DNA of 33,526 nt from IMG/VR virus record IMGVR_UViG_3300044533_000637, positions 1 to 33,526 of that record; one strand, written 5' to 3'. The notes beneath the pieces were generated by a model. That model had not been told where the DNA came from and made no database searches. It saw only the letters and a list, made by a program, of their open reading frames with translations. Below are positions 10,263 to 16,987 of this stretch, in pieces; position 1 is the first letter of the stretch, and each line of letters starts with the position of its first letter. Made by a program: the position numbers and the translations under genes. Source of the stretch: a virus.

Positions 10263-12770
10263 ATGGCTACACAAAGTGCTTCTACAACAATATTAACTTT
10301 AAAGGAAGGTGATGCTAATTCATCTTTATATTTAAATACATATGCAACAGTTGTACAATATGATTATACAGGTGCAATTAAAGCCAATCAACTCCCATCT
10401 ATAAATGTATCAATACAACAGGGCGCTATTCTATTAGATAATGCTAAATTTGATTTCACATTAACGCCTGTTAATTGTACTGCAACTTATTCTAATGGTG
10501 TTGTGACAGTTGCATCTATAGGTACCGCTGATAAAACTAATTTAAAGATAACAGCAACCTTAAAATCACAATATTTAAACACTATTGTCTTCCCAAGTAG
10601 CGGAGTAAATGCTACACATAATATTATAAAATCTGTTGATGTATTACGTACAGGGATTATGGACGTATATCAATGGAGTCCTACTCAGCCGACTTCTTTT
10701 CCATCAGGCGTATCAACATATACATGGGCCACTGGGCAATTTACTGACGCAGATGTATCAACAAACGGATGGTACCAAACGCCATCTATTGGAAATGAAG
10801 GTGATACGTTATGGGTTGTCAAGCAACCTGTGCTAGATTCGAGTACTGCTGACACAACCGGTGTTACTTGGACAGCTGGCTTGGATACATTGAAAGCTAT
10901 TGGAAAAGCTGGTGAAAATGGAACTAGAAATGGATTTCTAGAATTATATAAATGGTCTTACAATACACCTACTACATTTCCATCTGGAGTGTCCACATAC
11001 ACATGGTCTAGTGGACAATTTACACAACCCGCTACATTAAATGGCTGGGCATTGACTATAAATGATAGTCCAGGTGCTGGTTACAAGTTATTTGGGTGCT
11101 CTGTATCTATTATAAATAAATTAAATACTAATACTGATGATGTTACATGGAATACAGCTACTGCGTATATGATAGGCTCTTCTGGCAATGATTCGGTGTA
11201 TGCTACTATTTCCAAACCTGCTTTAAATGTTTCAGAAGACACTAGTGGTACAATATCTCTAAGTGGGACTGGAATATCTCTTTCATTAAATGAAGGTTCT
11301 TTACAATTAACCCCTGTTACAACTATTACGTCTAACGGTCAATTTACAGTTTCAGTGAGTAGTTCTGGAATTACACCGGGTGCTATTACAATAAATGGAA
11401 ATAATTTTATAGAAGCTGATGCTACAGCGATGTCATCTACGACTAATGCCTCTATTACTTATACTTTTAATTATAAAAGAGCAAATGGTGTTACGGGGAG
11501 TTTATCTCAAACGAGATCGCTAGCACGTAGTAAAGCTGGGGCAACAGGCGCAACAGGCTCAGGTTCTACAGGCGCGACAGGTATTTCTAATTATAGAGCT
11601 TATACAAAAGCTGCTTATAATGCAGCTACCCCTCCAACAGCACCTAATTCGGGATCTAGTTTACCACCGGCACATGCTACATATACTTGGTATAATACAC
11701 CTCCTGCTTTGGCTGATAATGAGGTAATGTGGCAATCTGATGGGCAATCTCAATCTGCAGGCAGTTCTAATATCGTATGGAATACACCTTATCCTTCATC
11801 GTTAAAAGTTGGTACGTTACAAGCACTACAGACTAAAACTGGTGAATTAGTATCTCAAACAGTTGCTGGCCAAAGATTATCTATAAATGAAGGCGAATCT
11901 AATGAATTTAGAAATTATAGTAGCAATAATAAGTTAATATCTTCAATAGGTGATACAGGTACAGGTGCTTGGGAATCTATTTTTTATTGTAGTACAGCAG
12001 CTGTTGCTAATTATAATACAGCTAATAAAAAGACAATGGGCTATGAGGTATTATTGCCGCCAATCACTACATCTTTTGCAGATGGTGTTAATTTAAGAGG
12101 CCTTGTAATAGGGACACGTTTTGAAAATTCATTAGGATTAGATGGCGGTTTGAGTGTAGATATAGGCTGTATACAAAGATACTCAGGCTCAAGTGTGGGA
12201 GTTGTAAATTCCAAATTTGGGTTATTTGCAACATGTGGTGTATATAATAATGAGCCTGATAGGATATCAGGAATGATCGTAAATACTTCTTCTGCAGCTG
12301 ATGGTTCATATGCTGCAAGGTTTGATCGTAGTGGCGTAGCGGGTACTTCAGGTATTGTAGTCATTCTTGATGGCACATATGCAATAAAAGCTACAGGTAA
12401 TATTAAAGCTACTGGAAGTATTTCGGTATCAGGTAATATAACTGCATATGATGGATCTGATAGACGTATTAAAGAAAATATAAAACCGATTAGTAATCCA
12501 TTAGCCAAGCTAAATCATATATCAGGTAATACATTTAAATGGAAACAAGAATACTATGATAAGCAAGATAAAGAATTATTTAAAGAATATGATGTCGGTG
12601 TAATAGCTCAAGAAATAGAAGCAGTATTACCTGAAGCTGTGCATGAGAGATCAGATGGTGTAATGGCTGTTAATTATGTTAAAATAGTACCACTATTAAT
12701 TGAAGCTATTAAGGAACAGCAAGTTCAAATTGAGGAGTTACGTAATGACATTACCCGTCTCTCCAAATAG
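10263..12770 (+). CDS. Tail fibre with C-terminal S74 self-cleaving chaperone domain
   Basis: An 835-residue fibre protein. Two related modules of about 90 residues each (about residues 130-215 and 220-305) share SFPSGVSTYTW then TGQF; a third, degenerate one lies near residues 445-520 (HATYTWYNTPP). A short collagen-like GATGATGSGSTGATG run lies near residue 430. The C-terminal 104 residues form a peptidase S74 intramolecular chaperone: SDRRIKENIKPI at residue 732, then VGVIAQEIEAVLPEAV, ending in a heptad-rich helix. In this family the chaperone trimerises the fibre and then cuts itself off just before the Ser of the SD motif, here Ser732 (codon at 12456). The fibre probably determines host range. 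Its 3' end overlaps the next gene by 26 bases. Confidence 0.9.
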   Translation: MATQSASTTILTLKEGDANSSLYLNTYATVVQYDYTGAIKANQLPSINVSIQQGAILLDNAKFDFTLTPVNCTATYSNGVVTVASIGTADKTNLKITATLKSQYLNTIVFPSSGVNATHNIIKSVDVLRTGIMDVYQWSPTQPTSFPSGVSTYTWATGQFTDADVSTNGWYQTPSIGNEGDTLWVVKQPVLDSSTADTTGVTWTAGLDTLKAIGKAGENGTRNGFLELYKWSYNTPTTFPSGVSTYTWSSGQFTQPATLNGWALTINDSPGAGYKLFGCSVSIINKLNTNTDDVTWNTATAYMIGSSGNDSVYATISKPALNVSEDTSGTISLSGTGISLSLNEGSLQLTPVTTITSNGQFTVSVSSSGITPGAITINGNNFIEADATAMSSTTNASITYTFNYKRANGVTGSLSQTRSLARSKAGATGATGSGSTGATGISNYRAYTKAAYNAATPPTAPNSGSSLPPAHATYTWYNTPPALADNEVMWQSDGQSQSAGSSNIVWNTPYPSSLKVGTLQALQTKTGELVSQTVAGQRLSINEGESNEFRNYSSNNKLISSIGDTGTGAWESIFYCSTAAVANYNTANKKTMGYEVLLPPITTSFADGVNLRGLVIGTRFENSLGLDGGLSVDIGCIQRYSGSSVGVVNSKFGLFATCGVYNNEPDRISGMIVNTSSAADGSYAARFDRSGVAGTSGIVVILDGTYAIKATGNIKATGSISVSGNITAYDGSDRRIKENIKPISNPLAKLNHISGNTFKWKQEYYDKQDKELFKEYDVGVIAQEIEAVLPEAVHERSDGVMAVNYVKIVPLLIEAIKEQQVQIEELRNDITRLSK

Positions 12771-13983
12771 CATTTCTTTATCACAAGTCAATATAGAATT
12801 GGGACTTACAAGTACTGCGACTATTAGTTTGGATGATGCAGCTGTTCGAGCATTGTTTAGTAAATCTTCTGGAATTATTTCAATGAGTGATGGTTGGGGT
12901 AAGAGTAGTGCTTTACCTAAATTAGCTACCCCACTATATTCAGTAGTAGCTGGTGGTGTTAACTCGGTATCTTTCGCATGGGCTGCAGTCTCTAATGCTA
13001 CAAGTTATGATGTGACGTTTAATGGCACTACTGCAAATCAAACTAGTCTTACATTTAACATCGCATCGGGTGTTGCCGCAGGGACTTACTCTTTGAGTGT
13101 TGTGGCCAAGGCAACCAACTACACTCACTCAGATGCTGCTACATCTGGTAATATAATCGTAACAAATGCTAAACTCTCTACCCCTTCGTTTACGGCGGCC
13201 ACTGGTTCAGTCAATCAAGTATCATTTACATGGAGTGCAGTTACAAATGCTACAAGTTATGATGTGACGTTCAATAGTGTAACAACTAATCAGACTAGCA
13301 CAACATTTACAAGCGTTAATACTTTGACCCCGGGCACATATTATCTTTTTGTTAAAGCGAAAGCAGCCAACTATCCCGATTCAGATGTCGGTACCAGTTC
13401 TGCGGTTGCAACCGCAGCGGTACCAGCGCTTGCACTTCCAGGTACGGTTACATTAACCACTAGCGCCATCACAAGCACTACAGCAAGGATTACTGCAACA
13501 ACCAATTCAGGAGGTGCTCCGGCTAATTTCCACTTATTTAGGAATATTAATGGGACCAATACCTATATACGGTCTGCAGCTAATGGTATATTTGATCTGT
13601 ACGATATGACACCTGGTGAAACCTATGGCCCTTATCGTTCTTATGCGGAAAATGCTACAGGCATCTCAGCATATTGGTCTAATGATGTGTATGTCACTAA
13701 CACAGCTGTCTTTACACCTGTATCAACAACAGCTAGTGGTATTACAAACACTAATTGGTACACATATTCGTATACAGCGCCTGTTACTAGAACATATACA
13801 TTTACAGCTACAGGTTTTGATACGCAGATATCTTTCGATGGCTTTACAACATTTACTGATGCTGATTCGCAGCCTGGCAATGGTGAGCAAGTCACAAAAG
13901 CAATGACAGCTGGCCAAAGCGTTACAGTGTCTGTTCGTGCCTATGGCACTGGTGGCGGTACCTTAACATTCTCTATAACTTAA
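12745..13983 (+). CDS. Virion surface protein with Ig/FN3-like repeats
   Basis: A 412-residue protein. ATG 12745 is chosen because TGAGGAG at 12731-12737 sits 7 bases upstream; the frame is open further upstream but inside the fibre gene. Residues 1-55 (LSQVNIELGLTSTATISL... ISMSDGWGKSS) resemble a small module found at the N-terminus of many phage tail-associated proteins. Then come two clearly duplicated beta-sandwich repeats of about 84 residues (near 60-145 and 146-230) with the core NATSYDVTFN, and a third, FN3-like domain at about 245-330. The last 80 residues form another beta-rich domain. Such repeats usually bind surface sugars or decorate virions. G+C is visibly higher than in neighbouring genes, suggesting separate acquisition. 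No catalytic motif seen. Confidence 0.7.
   Translation: MTLPVSPNSISLSQVNIELGLTSTATISLDDAAVRALFSKSSGIISMSDGWGKSSALPKLATPLYSVVAGGVNSVSFAWAAVSNATSYDVTFNGTTANQTSLTFNIASGVAAGTYSLSVVAKATNYTHSDAATSGNIIVTNAKLSTPSFTAATGSVNQVSFTWSAVTNATSYDVTFNSVTTNQTSTTFTSVNTLTPGTYYLFVKAKAANYPDSDVGTSSAVATAAVPALALPGTVTLTTSAITSTTARITATTNSGGAPANFHLFRNINGTNTYIRSAANGIFDLYDMTPGETYGPYRSYAENATGISAYWSNDVYVTNTAVFTPVSTTASGITNTNWYTYSYTAPVTRTYTFTATGFDTQISFDGFTTFTDADSQPGNGEQVTKAMTAGQSVTVSVRAYGTGGGTLTFSIT
12994..13271 (+). repeat. 26 bp exact direct repeat inside the Ig-repeat gene
   Basis: A 26-base sequence beginning AATGCTACAAGTTATGATG occurs at 12994-13019 and again, unchanged, at 13246-13271, 252 bases apart. It encodes the shared NATSYDVTF core of the two repeats. 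Identity at the DNA level suggests a recent duplication or continuing recombination between repeats. Confidence 0.85.
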
Positions 13984-13985
13984 TT

Positions 13986-14162
13986 ATGAAAAAATTATAC
14001 TTCACCGCAGCTACGGAATATGTTGTGCAAGATTCACAGCTTCCGGAACCATTGAATATTGCCAGTTTTGAAGCGGAAGATTTTGATGTTACAGTTAGTT
14101 ACATCTTACTTCCAGGCAATACTTATGAAATTTTAACAAATATTGGAGGACAACCCGCATGA
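13986..14162 (+). CDS. Small hypothetical protein
   Basis: A 58-residue frame starting at ATG 13986, two bases after the previous stop and overlapping the next gene in ATGA. The N-terminus is MKKLYFTAATEYVVQDSQL; the rest is acidic and probably beta-rich, with no membrane segment. There is no good Shine-Dalgarno site, so translation is probably coupled to the upstream gene. Tight packing and coupling on both sides support it as a real gene. Function unknown; a virion accessory protein is possible by position. Confidence 0.6.
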   Translation: MKKLYFTAATEYVVQDSQLPEPLNIASFEAEDFDVTVSYILLPGNTYEILTNIGGQPA

Positions 14163-14341
14163 GATATTTATTTGCAAGATTAAAAGAACCATCTACATGG
14201 TTCGGTATTATTTCAGCTACATTAGCTATCTTAAGTTCATTTAAAGTGTTAGTATTAACGCCTGAAGAAATGGATAGTTTACTCGCGCTGTCGGTTGCCG
14301 TTTTGGGTGGCGGCAGTATCACGTCTAAAGATCCTGAATAA
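14159..14341 (+). CDS. Small membrane protein, holin-like
   Basis: A 60-residue protein with two hydrophobic segments, about residues 14-33 (WFGIISATLAILSSF region) and 41-52 (LLALSVAVLGGG), joined by a short polar loop. The N-terminus is positively charged (RYLFARLKEPSTW). Size, topology and location at the end of the late operon fit a phage holin or a similar pore protein. Against this, the only cell wall hydrolase seen is 8 kb away at 22187. Three other tiny membrane proteins in the window (18073, 18720 and 22841) are alternative holin candidates. Confidence 0.5.
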   Translation: MRYLFARLKEPSTWFGIISATLAILSSFKVLVLTPEEMDSLLALSVAVLGGGSITSKDPE

Positions 14342-14356
14342 AAAGGGAAAAAACAC

Positions 14357-15025
14357 ATGGCGAAAAAATCTAGACGTACTGAAGAAAACGTTGTAGAACC
14401 CACTACTGAAAAGGACTTACAGCTTTTAACAGATGCACAAAAAAGATATTTAAATTCCATAAAATCAAATATAATAACGTTTGGTGTTGGGGTTGCTGGT
14501 ACAGGTAAATCATATGTAGCATTATCATATGCTGCTCAATTACTACAGAACAAGCGAATATCAAAGATCATTGTTACAAGGCCTGCGGTAGAAGCCGGTG
14601 AATCATTTGGATACTTACCAGGAGAGCTTGAGGAAAAATATGCTCCCTACGTTGATCCAATAAAAGATATATTAAACAAAAGATTAGGTCATTCATTTAC
14701 AGATTACTTATTTAAACGTAAAGTAATTGAAGCAAGACCATTGGCATTTATCAGAGGAAGTACATTTGAAAATACATTCGTATTATTAGATGAAGCTCAA
14801 AATTGTACTCCTGCTCAAATGAAAATGTTCTTAACTAGAATTGGTGAGAATACTAAAGTAGTTATTGATGGTGATATACAACAGAAAGATATTAAAGGTA
14901 ATTCAGGATTAGCTGATGCTATCGTCAGACTACAAGGTATTAATAAAGTTGGTATAGTTACTTTTGATGTCGATGATATTGTACGTAGTGGTATCTGTAA
15001 AGAAATTGTGAAAGCCTATTTGTAA
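14357..15025 (+). CDS. phoH: PhoH-like P-loop ATPase
   Basis: A 222-residue protein with the PhoH signature. The Walker A motif GVAGTGKS is at residues 45-52, IIVTRPAVEAGESFGYLPG follows at about 71-89, and the Walker B segment FVLLDEAQN sits about 20 residues before the TRIGENTKVVIDGD motif. The length is close to the single PhoH domain of about 210 residues. PhoH proteins are ATPases linked to RNA metabolism. They are common in phage genomes, and their role in infection is unsettled despite the phosphate-starvation name. Here it is the last gene of the structural operon, ahead of a hairpin and a 413-base gene-free stretch. Family assignment is firm. Confidence 0.92.
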   Translation: MAKKSRRTEENVVEPTTEKDLQLLTDAQKRYLNSIKSNIITFGVGVAGTGKSYVALSYAAQLLQNKRISKIIVTRPAVEAGESFGYLPGELEEKYAPYVDPIKDILNKRLGHSFTDYLFKRKVIEARPLAFIRGSTFENTFVLLDEAQNCTPAQMKMFLTRIGENTKVVIDGDIQQKDIKGNSGLADAIVRLQGINKVGIVTFDVDDIVRSGICKEIVKAYL

Positions 15026-15033
15026 AATTTGAG

Positions 15034-15057
15034 ATGCCCTGACTACGGTTGGGGCAT
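15034..15057 (+). terminator. Weak hairpin terminator after the late operon
   Basis: ATGCCC at 15034-15039 pairs with GGGCAT at 15052-15057, extended by one T-G pair, leaving a loop of about 10 bases. It begins 8 bases after the PhoH stop and is followed only by TTATTC, so the U-tract is poor. It could be an inefficient terminator or an mRNA 3'-end stabiliser. Confidence 0.5.
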
Positions 15058-15060
15058 TTA

Positions 15061-15300
15061 TTCGCACAGAAACGGGGGTAGGCGTGGCGACTGAGTGGCC
15101 AGCTATACGACAGGCATGGGGCAGCCTCAGCGTGGCAGAGACGGGCAGATTTCACACCTCTCAAAGTTGGGCGTGTGTGGGCCGCCTGAGACGGGGCATC
15201 ACTGAGGGATCAGCGTAGCACCCGCGTGCCGTGTGGGGCAGTTTCTGGTCGCGGAACTGGCACTCTCAGCGTGTGGCGTGTCGCAGTTTTCAGCACCGAA
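15061..15300. other. GC-rich noncoding island at the late/early junction
   Basis: My hand count over 15061-15300 gives about 62% G+C against about 35% nearby. No plausible gene covers it. It contains degenerate repeats: TCAGCGT at 15127, 15210 and 15266, and GGGGCA at about 15118, 15193 and 15235. Several small hairpins are possible. The best pairs CAGTTTC (15239-15245) with GGAACTG (15253-15259), using one T-G pair; others are CTGA/TCAG at 15202-15213 and GCAC/GTGC near 15218-15229. Candidate roles are a packaging or genome-end region, a replication origin, or a structured noncoding RNA. I cannot choose among these. The remainder of the gene-free stretch, 15301-15438, holds promoter motifs described separately. 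Confidence 0.6.
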
Positions 15301-15307
15301 CCCGTTG

Positions 15308-15343
15308 AATTAACCCTTCAGACGTTCCCCCTCAATTAACCCT
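15308..15343 (+). promoter_or_regulatory. Two tandem AATTAACCCT motifs, candidate phage RNA polymerase promoters
   Basis: AATTAACCCT occurs at 15308-15317 and 15334-15343, 26 bases apart and both pointing into the early region. These ten bases equal the upstream half of the T3 RNA polymerase promoter, AATTAACCCTCACTAAAG. The downstream half does not match (TCAGACG and TTAGTCA here). A third copy lies before the ssDNA-binding protein gene at 24126, where the similarity to the first copy extends upstream (CCCGTT). Since this phage encodes a single-subunit polymerase, these are plausible promoters, but the start site is not defined. Confidence 0.5.
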
Positions 15344-15378
15344 TTAGTCATTATCCATTAATTGTTAATTCCTTAATA

Positions 15379-15402
15379 CGGAAATAATGGTATCTTATAT
15401 GA
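15379..15402 (+). promoter_or_regulatory. 24 bp promoter-like motif, copy 1
   Basis: The motif is CGGAAA, then four variable bases (TAAT here), then GGGTATCTTATATGA or a one-base variant (TGGTATCTTATATGA here). It recurs at 16124 and 16988 with 20 of 24 positions invariant. It lies 37 bases before the first early gene. Just after its TATAT comes a 7 bp hairpin, ATGATAA (15399-15405) with TTATCAT (15416-15422), as often found at stable mRNA 5' ends. No sigma70 -35 box is spaced correctly. The length resembles single-subunit polymerase promoters, but a host or alternative-sigma promoter is also possible. Confidence 0.65.
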
Positions 15403-15438
15403 TAATCAATATCGGTTATCATAACTAAGGAGTATACT

Positions 15439-15594
15439 ATGAAGAAGATAGTTAAAGCATCAGAAACTGAACTTAATGCCCATAAAGGTTGTAAGAATGG
15501 ATGGAATAGACGACGGATCAGCAATGAGAAGCCTACCATCCCATTCAGCTTCTTCTTAGAAGCAGCTCTAAAGAAAGAGGAGTCTAAACAATGA
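15439..15594 (+). CDS. Small early protein, unknown
   Basis: A 51-residue basic protein (MKKIVKASETELNAHKGCKN start) with the cluster NRRRIS at residues 23-28. ATG 15439 is preceded by AAGGAG at 15428-15433. The stop overlaps the next start in ATGA. It is the first gene after the copy 1 promoter motif and its 5' hairpin. Small, first-expressed phage proteins often inhibit host functions, but nothing in this sequence shows what this one does. Confidence 0.7.
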   Translation: MKKIVKASETELNAHKGCKNGWNRRRISNEKPTIPFSFFLEAALKKEESKQ

Positions 15595-15788
15595 TTAAAT
15601 TAAAATCGAACAAAGTTGTACCAAGGCTTTTACTTAATAGAGCTTCTAACACGACTGAGAATAAATTGTATTTTTCAGTTAACCCGGTTATAATCAAAAA
15701 TCTTCCTGAAGAAGAATTTCAGAAAAATCTCACAACTTTAACGCGTAAGGAAAGACGTAGGGCAACTGCAATTCGGAGACAGAAATGA
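15591..15788 (+). CDS. Small basic early protein, unknown
   Basis: A 65-residue protein, very basic at its C-terminus (TRKERRRATAIRRQK), which suggests nucleic acid or ribosome contact. It overlaps the upstream gene by 4 bases (ATGA) and the downstream gene by 4 bases (ATGA). The site AAAGAGGAG at 15575-15583 provides a ribosome site. No family recognised. Confidence 0.7.
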   Translation: MIKLKSNKVVPRLLLNRASNTTENKLYFSVNPVIIKNLPEEEFQKNLTTLTRKERRRATAIRRQK

Positions 15789-16087
15789 AAAGTACAGTTA
15801 TGTTTTTAATTGAAAGTGGATTAGACATTGACATTCGTCACCATGTCCCTTGGGACTATGAGGAAATTGATGCAGAAGACTACAACGCTGTTATCAACAT
15901 CCTTGATATGGCCAATACGAGGTTACGTATTGGTGATGTAATTCAATACACCTGGGAAAGTGTAATCTGGATGGGGAGAGATATCGATGTTTTAGCAGCT
16001 ATGCTGGAACGTCTAGATGACGATAAGTTTAAACTATGTGTCTTAACGGAAGGGCACATTTACCAGCAGGGTGCGCTGGTACTTTAA
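15785..16087 (+). CDS. Acidic early protein, unknown
   Basis: A 100-residue acidic protein, with the Asp/Glu-rich segment WDYEEIDAEDYNAVINILDM near residues 23-42. It is soluble, with no cysteine cluster and no membrane segment. The start overlaps the previous stop. It is the last gene of the first early unit and ends 4 bases before a strong intrinsic terminator. Acidic small phage proteins can mimic DNA or bind host polymerase, but this is only a general possibility. Confidence 0.7.
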   Translation: MKSTVMFLIESGLDIDIRHHVPWDYEEIDAEDYNAVINILDMANTRLRIGDVIQYTWESVIWMGRDIDVLAAMLERLDDDKFKLCVLTEGHIYQQGALVL

Positions 16088-16091
16088 CAAC

Positions 16092-16118
16092 AGGGATGGT
16101 CTTCGGACTGTCCCTTTT
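16092..16118 (+). terminator. Intrinsic terminator with UUCG loop
   Basis: AGGGATGGTC (16092-16101) pairs over 10 positions, two of them G-U, with GACTGTCCCT (16106-16115) around a TTCG tetraloop, followed by TTT. It closes the first early unit and lies only 5 bases upstream of promoter motif copy 2. Confidence 0.9.
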
Positions 16119-16123
16119 AAACG

Positions 16124-16147
16124 CGGAAAAAGGGGTATCTTATATGA
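16124..16147 (+). promoter_or_regulatory. 24 bp promoter-like motif, copy 2
   Basis: CGGAAA at 16124-16129, then five less constrained bases (AAGGG), then GGTATCTTATATGA, matching copies 1 and 3. It stands between a strong terminator and the next gene, exactly where a promoter is needed. It runs into a hairpin, TGAAGTAC (16145-16152) with GTACCTCA (16159-16166), which has one mismatch. Confidence 0.7.
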
Positions 16148-16194
16148 AGTACAATAAGGTACCTCAATTCAATTAATCCAAGAGGAGAAAAATT

Positions 16195-16425
16195 ATGTTT
16201 AGTTTACTTGATTCACAATTTGCTAGTGTAGGTAGCAATTATGATATATTCACAGAAGAATATATGGAAGCGTTATATCATATCTATTATGGCGACGAAG
16301 AAGAGTCTCACACCTTCTTGGATCATCGTTTGAATGGTAAACAAAAATCTGAACCAGCGTCTGAGTTCAAAGACGTAAAAACAATACAGATTCCATTTGA
16401 GGAGGAGTTTGAAGGCTATTGGTAA
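16195..16425 (+). CDS. Acidic early protein, unknown
   Basis: A 76-residue, strongly acidic protein with acidic and aromatic patches (EEYMEALYHIYYGDEEES; EEEFEGYW at the end). ATG 16195 follows CCAAGAGGA at 16178-16186, a leader shared by five genes in the window. It is the first gene of the second early unit. Its mRNA 3' side runs into a pseudoknot and a hammerhead ribozyme, so after ribozyme cleavage this gene would lie on its own short RNA. No family recognised. Confidence 0.7.
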   Translation: MFSLLDSQFASVGSNYDIFTEEYMEALYHIYYGDEEESHTFLDHRLNGKQKSEPASEFKDVKTIQIPFEEEFEGYW

Positions 16426-16434
16426 CAGCCGCAT

Positions 16435-16462
16435 AGACCTGAGTAGGTCTTTAAACTGCTCG
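16435..16462 (+). ncRNA. H-type RNA pseudoknot, copy 1
   Basis: Stem 1 pairs AGACC (16435-16439) with GGUCU (16446-16450). The loop bases GAGUA (16441-16445) pair with UGCUC (16457-16461), plus a possible U440-G462 wobble. The crossing loops are 1 and 6 nt long (U, and UUAAAC), the geometry of the T-even gene 32 pseudoknot. A second copy at 22140 keeps stem 2 and the loop but has a different stem 1 that still pairs, which supports the fold. It abuts the hammerhead ribozyme. Confidence 0.7.
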
Positions 16463-16516
16463 AGTTGTATATGGATGTGTTATCCATACTGATGAGACTA
16501 TAAAGTCGAAACAACT
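16463..16516 (+). ncRNA. Type III hammerhead ribozyme
   Basis: All core elements are present and in order. Stem III pairs AGUUGU (16463-16468) with ACAACU (16511-16516). The cleavage triplet GUA ends at 16469. Stem I pairs UAUGGAU (16470-16476) with AUCCAUA (16482-16488) around GUGUU. The core CUGAUGA is at 16489-16495. Stem II pairs GACU (16496-16499) with AGUC (16504-16507) around AUAA. Core GAA is at 16508-16510 and A16511 is the 15.1 base pairing with U16468. Predicted cleavage lies between 16469 and 16470. It sits 25 bases before the next start, so it would separate the transcripts of the genes at 16195 and 16542. Confidence 0.92.
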
Positions 16517-16541
16517 TAACAATTCCAAGAGGAAATTTACA

Positions 16542-16823
16542 ATGAAAAACAAATTAAATAAACTAGCTTTAATACATCAATTAAACACTTTCTGGGTGTT
16601 TGAGAGAAATGGAATGGGAGGTGTACCTTCTTTTGATTTCACCAATAAAGCAGCCGGAATTAATCTTTGGCATATTTGGGGAGATAAAGTTGGTCTAATG
16701 CTCATTGAAACAAAGGAAGTATTTGAAATTAACCTAGAATGGGATGAGATTTCCGAATCCTATGGGCTTGGAGATTGGGATATTCCAAGATTAAATTCTC
16801 TTTTAGAAGGAGAAGCAGCATGA
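16542..16823 (+). CDS. Early protein downstream of the hammerhead, unknown
   Basis: A 93-residue acidic protein rich in Trp (FWVFERNGMGG; LWHIWGDKVG; GDWDIPRL). ATG 16542 follows CCAAGAGGA at 16525-16533. The ribosome site begins 9 bases after the hammerhead ends, so the mRNA after cleavage would start with two ribozyme stems and then this gene. No membrane segment and no known motif recognised. It is coupled to the next gene by an ATGA-type overlap. Confidence 0.7.
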   Translation: MKNKLNKLALIHQLNTFWVFERNGMGGVPSFDFTNKAAGINLWHIWGDKVGLMLIETKEVFEINLEWDEISESYGLGDWDIPRLNSLLEGEAA

Positions 16824-16984
16824 ATTACTATTTATTAGCTTACGGAATACTATGGGCAGCTGCAGGGCTGGCCTGGGTGTTCTACCTTATTACTCTAGAA
16901 GACATACGTATTACTAGGGAAAATAAGCTGGCGAAAAAACGCCAGAAACATGGTCTAAAAATTACCCAATTAGACTATAAATAA
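16820..16984 (+). CDS. Small single-pass membrane protein
   Basis: A 54-residue protein: a hydrophobic helix at residues 5-25 (LLAYGILWAAAGLAWVFYLI), then a basic tail (RENKLAKKRQKHG). ATG 16820 overlaps the upstream stop, with AAGGAG at 16807-16812 as ribosome site. A longer in-frame start at 16775 lies inside the previous gene and is less likely. Unknown function; an inner-membrane protein with a cytoplasmic tail is likely. Confidence 0.65.
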   Translation: MNYYLLAYGILWAAAGLAWVFYLITLEDIRITRENKLAKKRQKHGLKITQLDYK

Positions 16985-16987
16985 TTG

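Noticed and set aside
11128-11155. CTGATGA inside the tail fibre gene as a possible second hammerhead core
   Set aside because: The following GAA-like bases are not preceded by a stem II and no stem I or III can be formed. CTGATGA-like strings at 26184, 27935, 32062 and 32916 fail for the same reason.
11308-11317. AATTAACCCC inside the tail fibre gene, one base off the T3-like motif
   Set aside because: It is within coding sequence, differs in the last base, and has no neighbouring operon start.
14958-15164. Minus-strand open frame of 68 codons reaching into the GC-rich island
   Set aside because: No ribosome site, odd composition and overlap with the PhoH gene; the open frame is explained by high G+C.
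15399-15428. Short open frames beginning at the ATG at the end of each 24 bp promoter-like motif
   Set aside because: They lack ribosome sites, differ in sequence among the three copies, and the ATG is part of the conserved motif.
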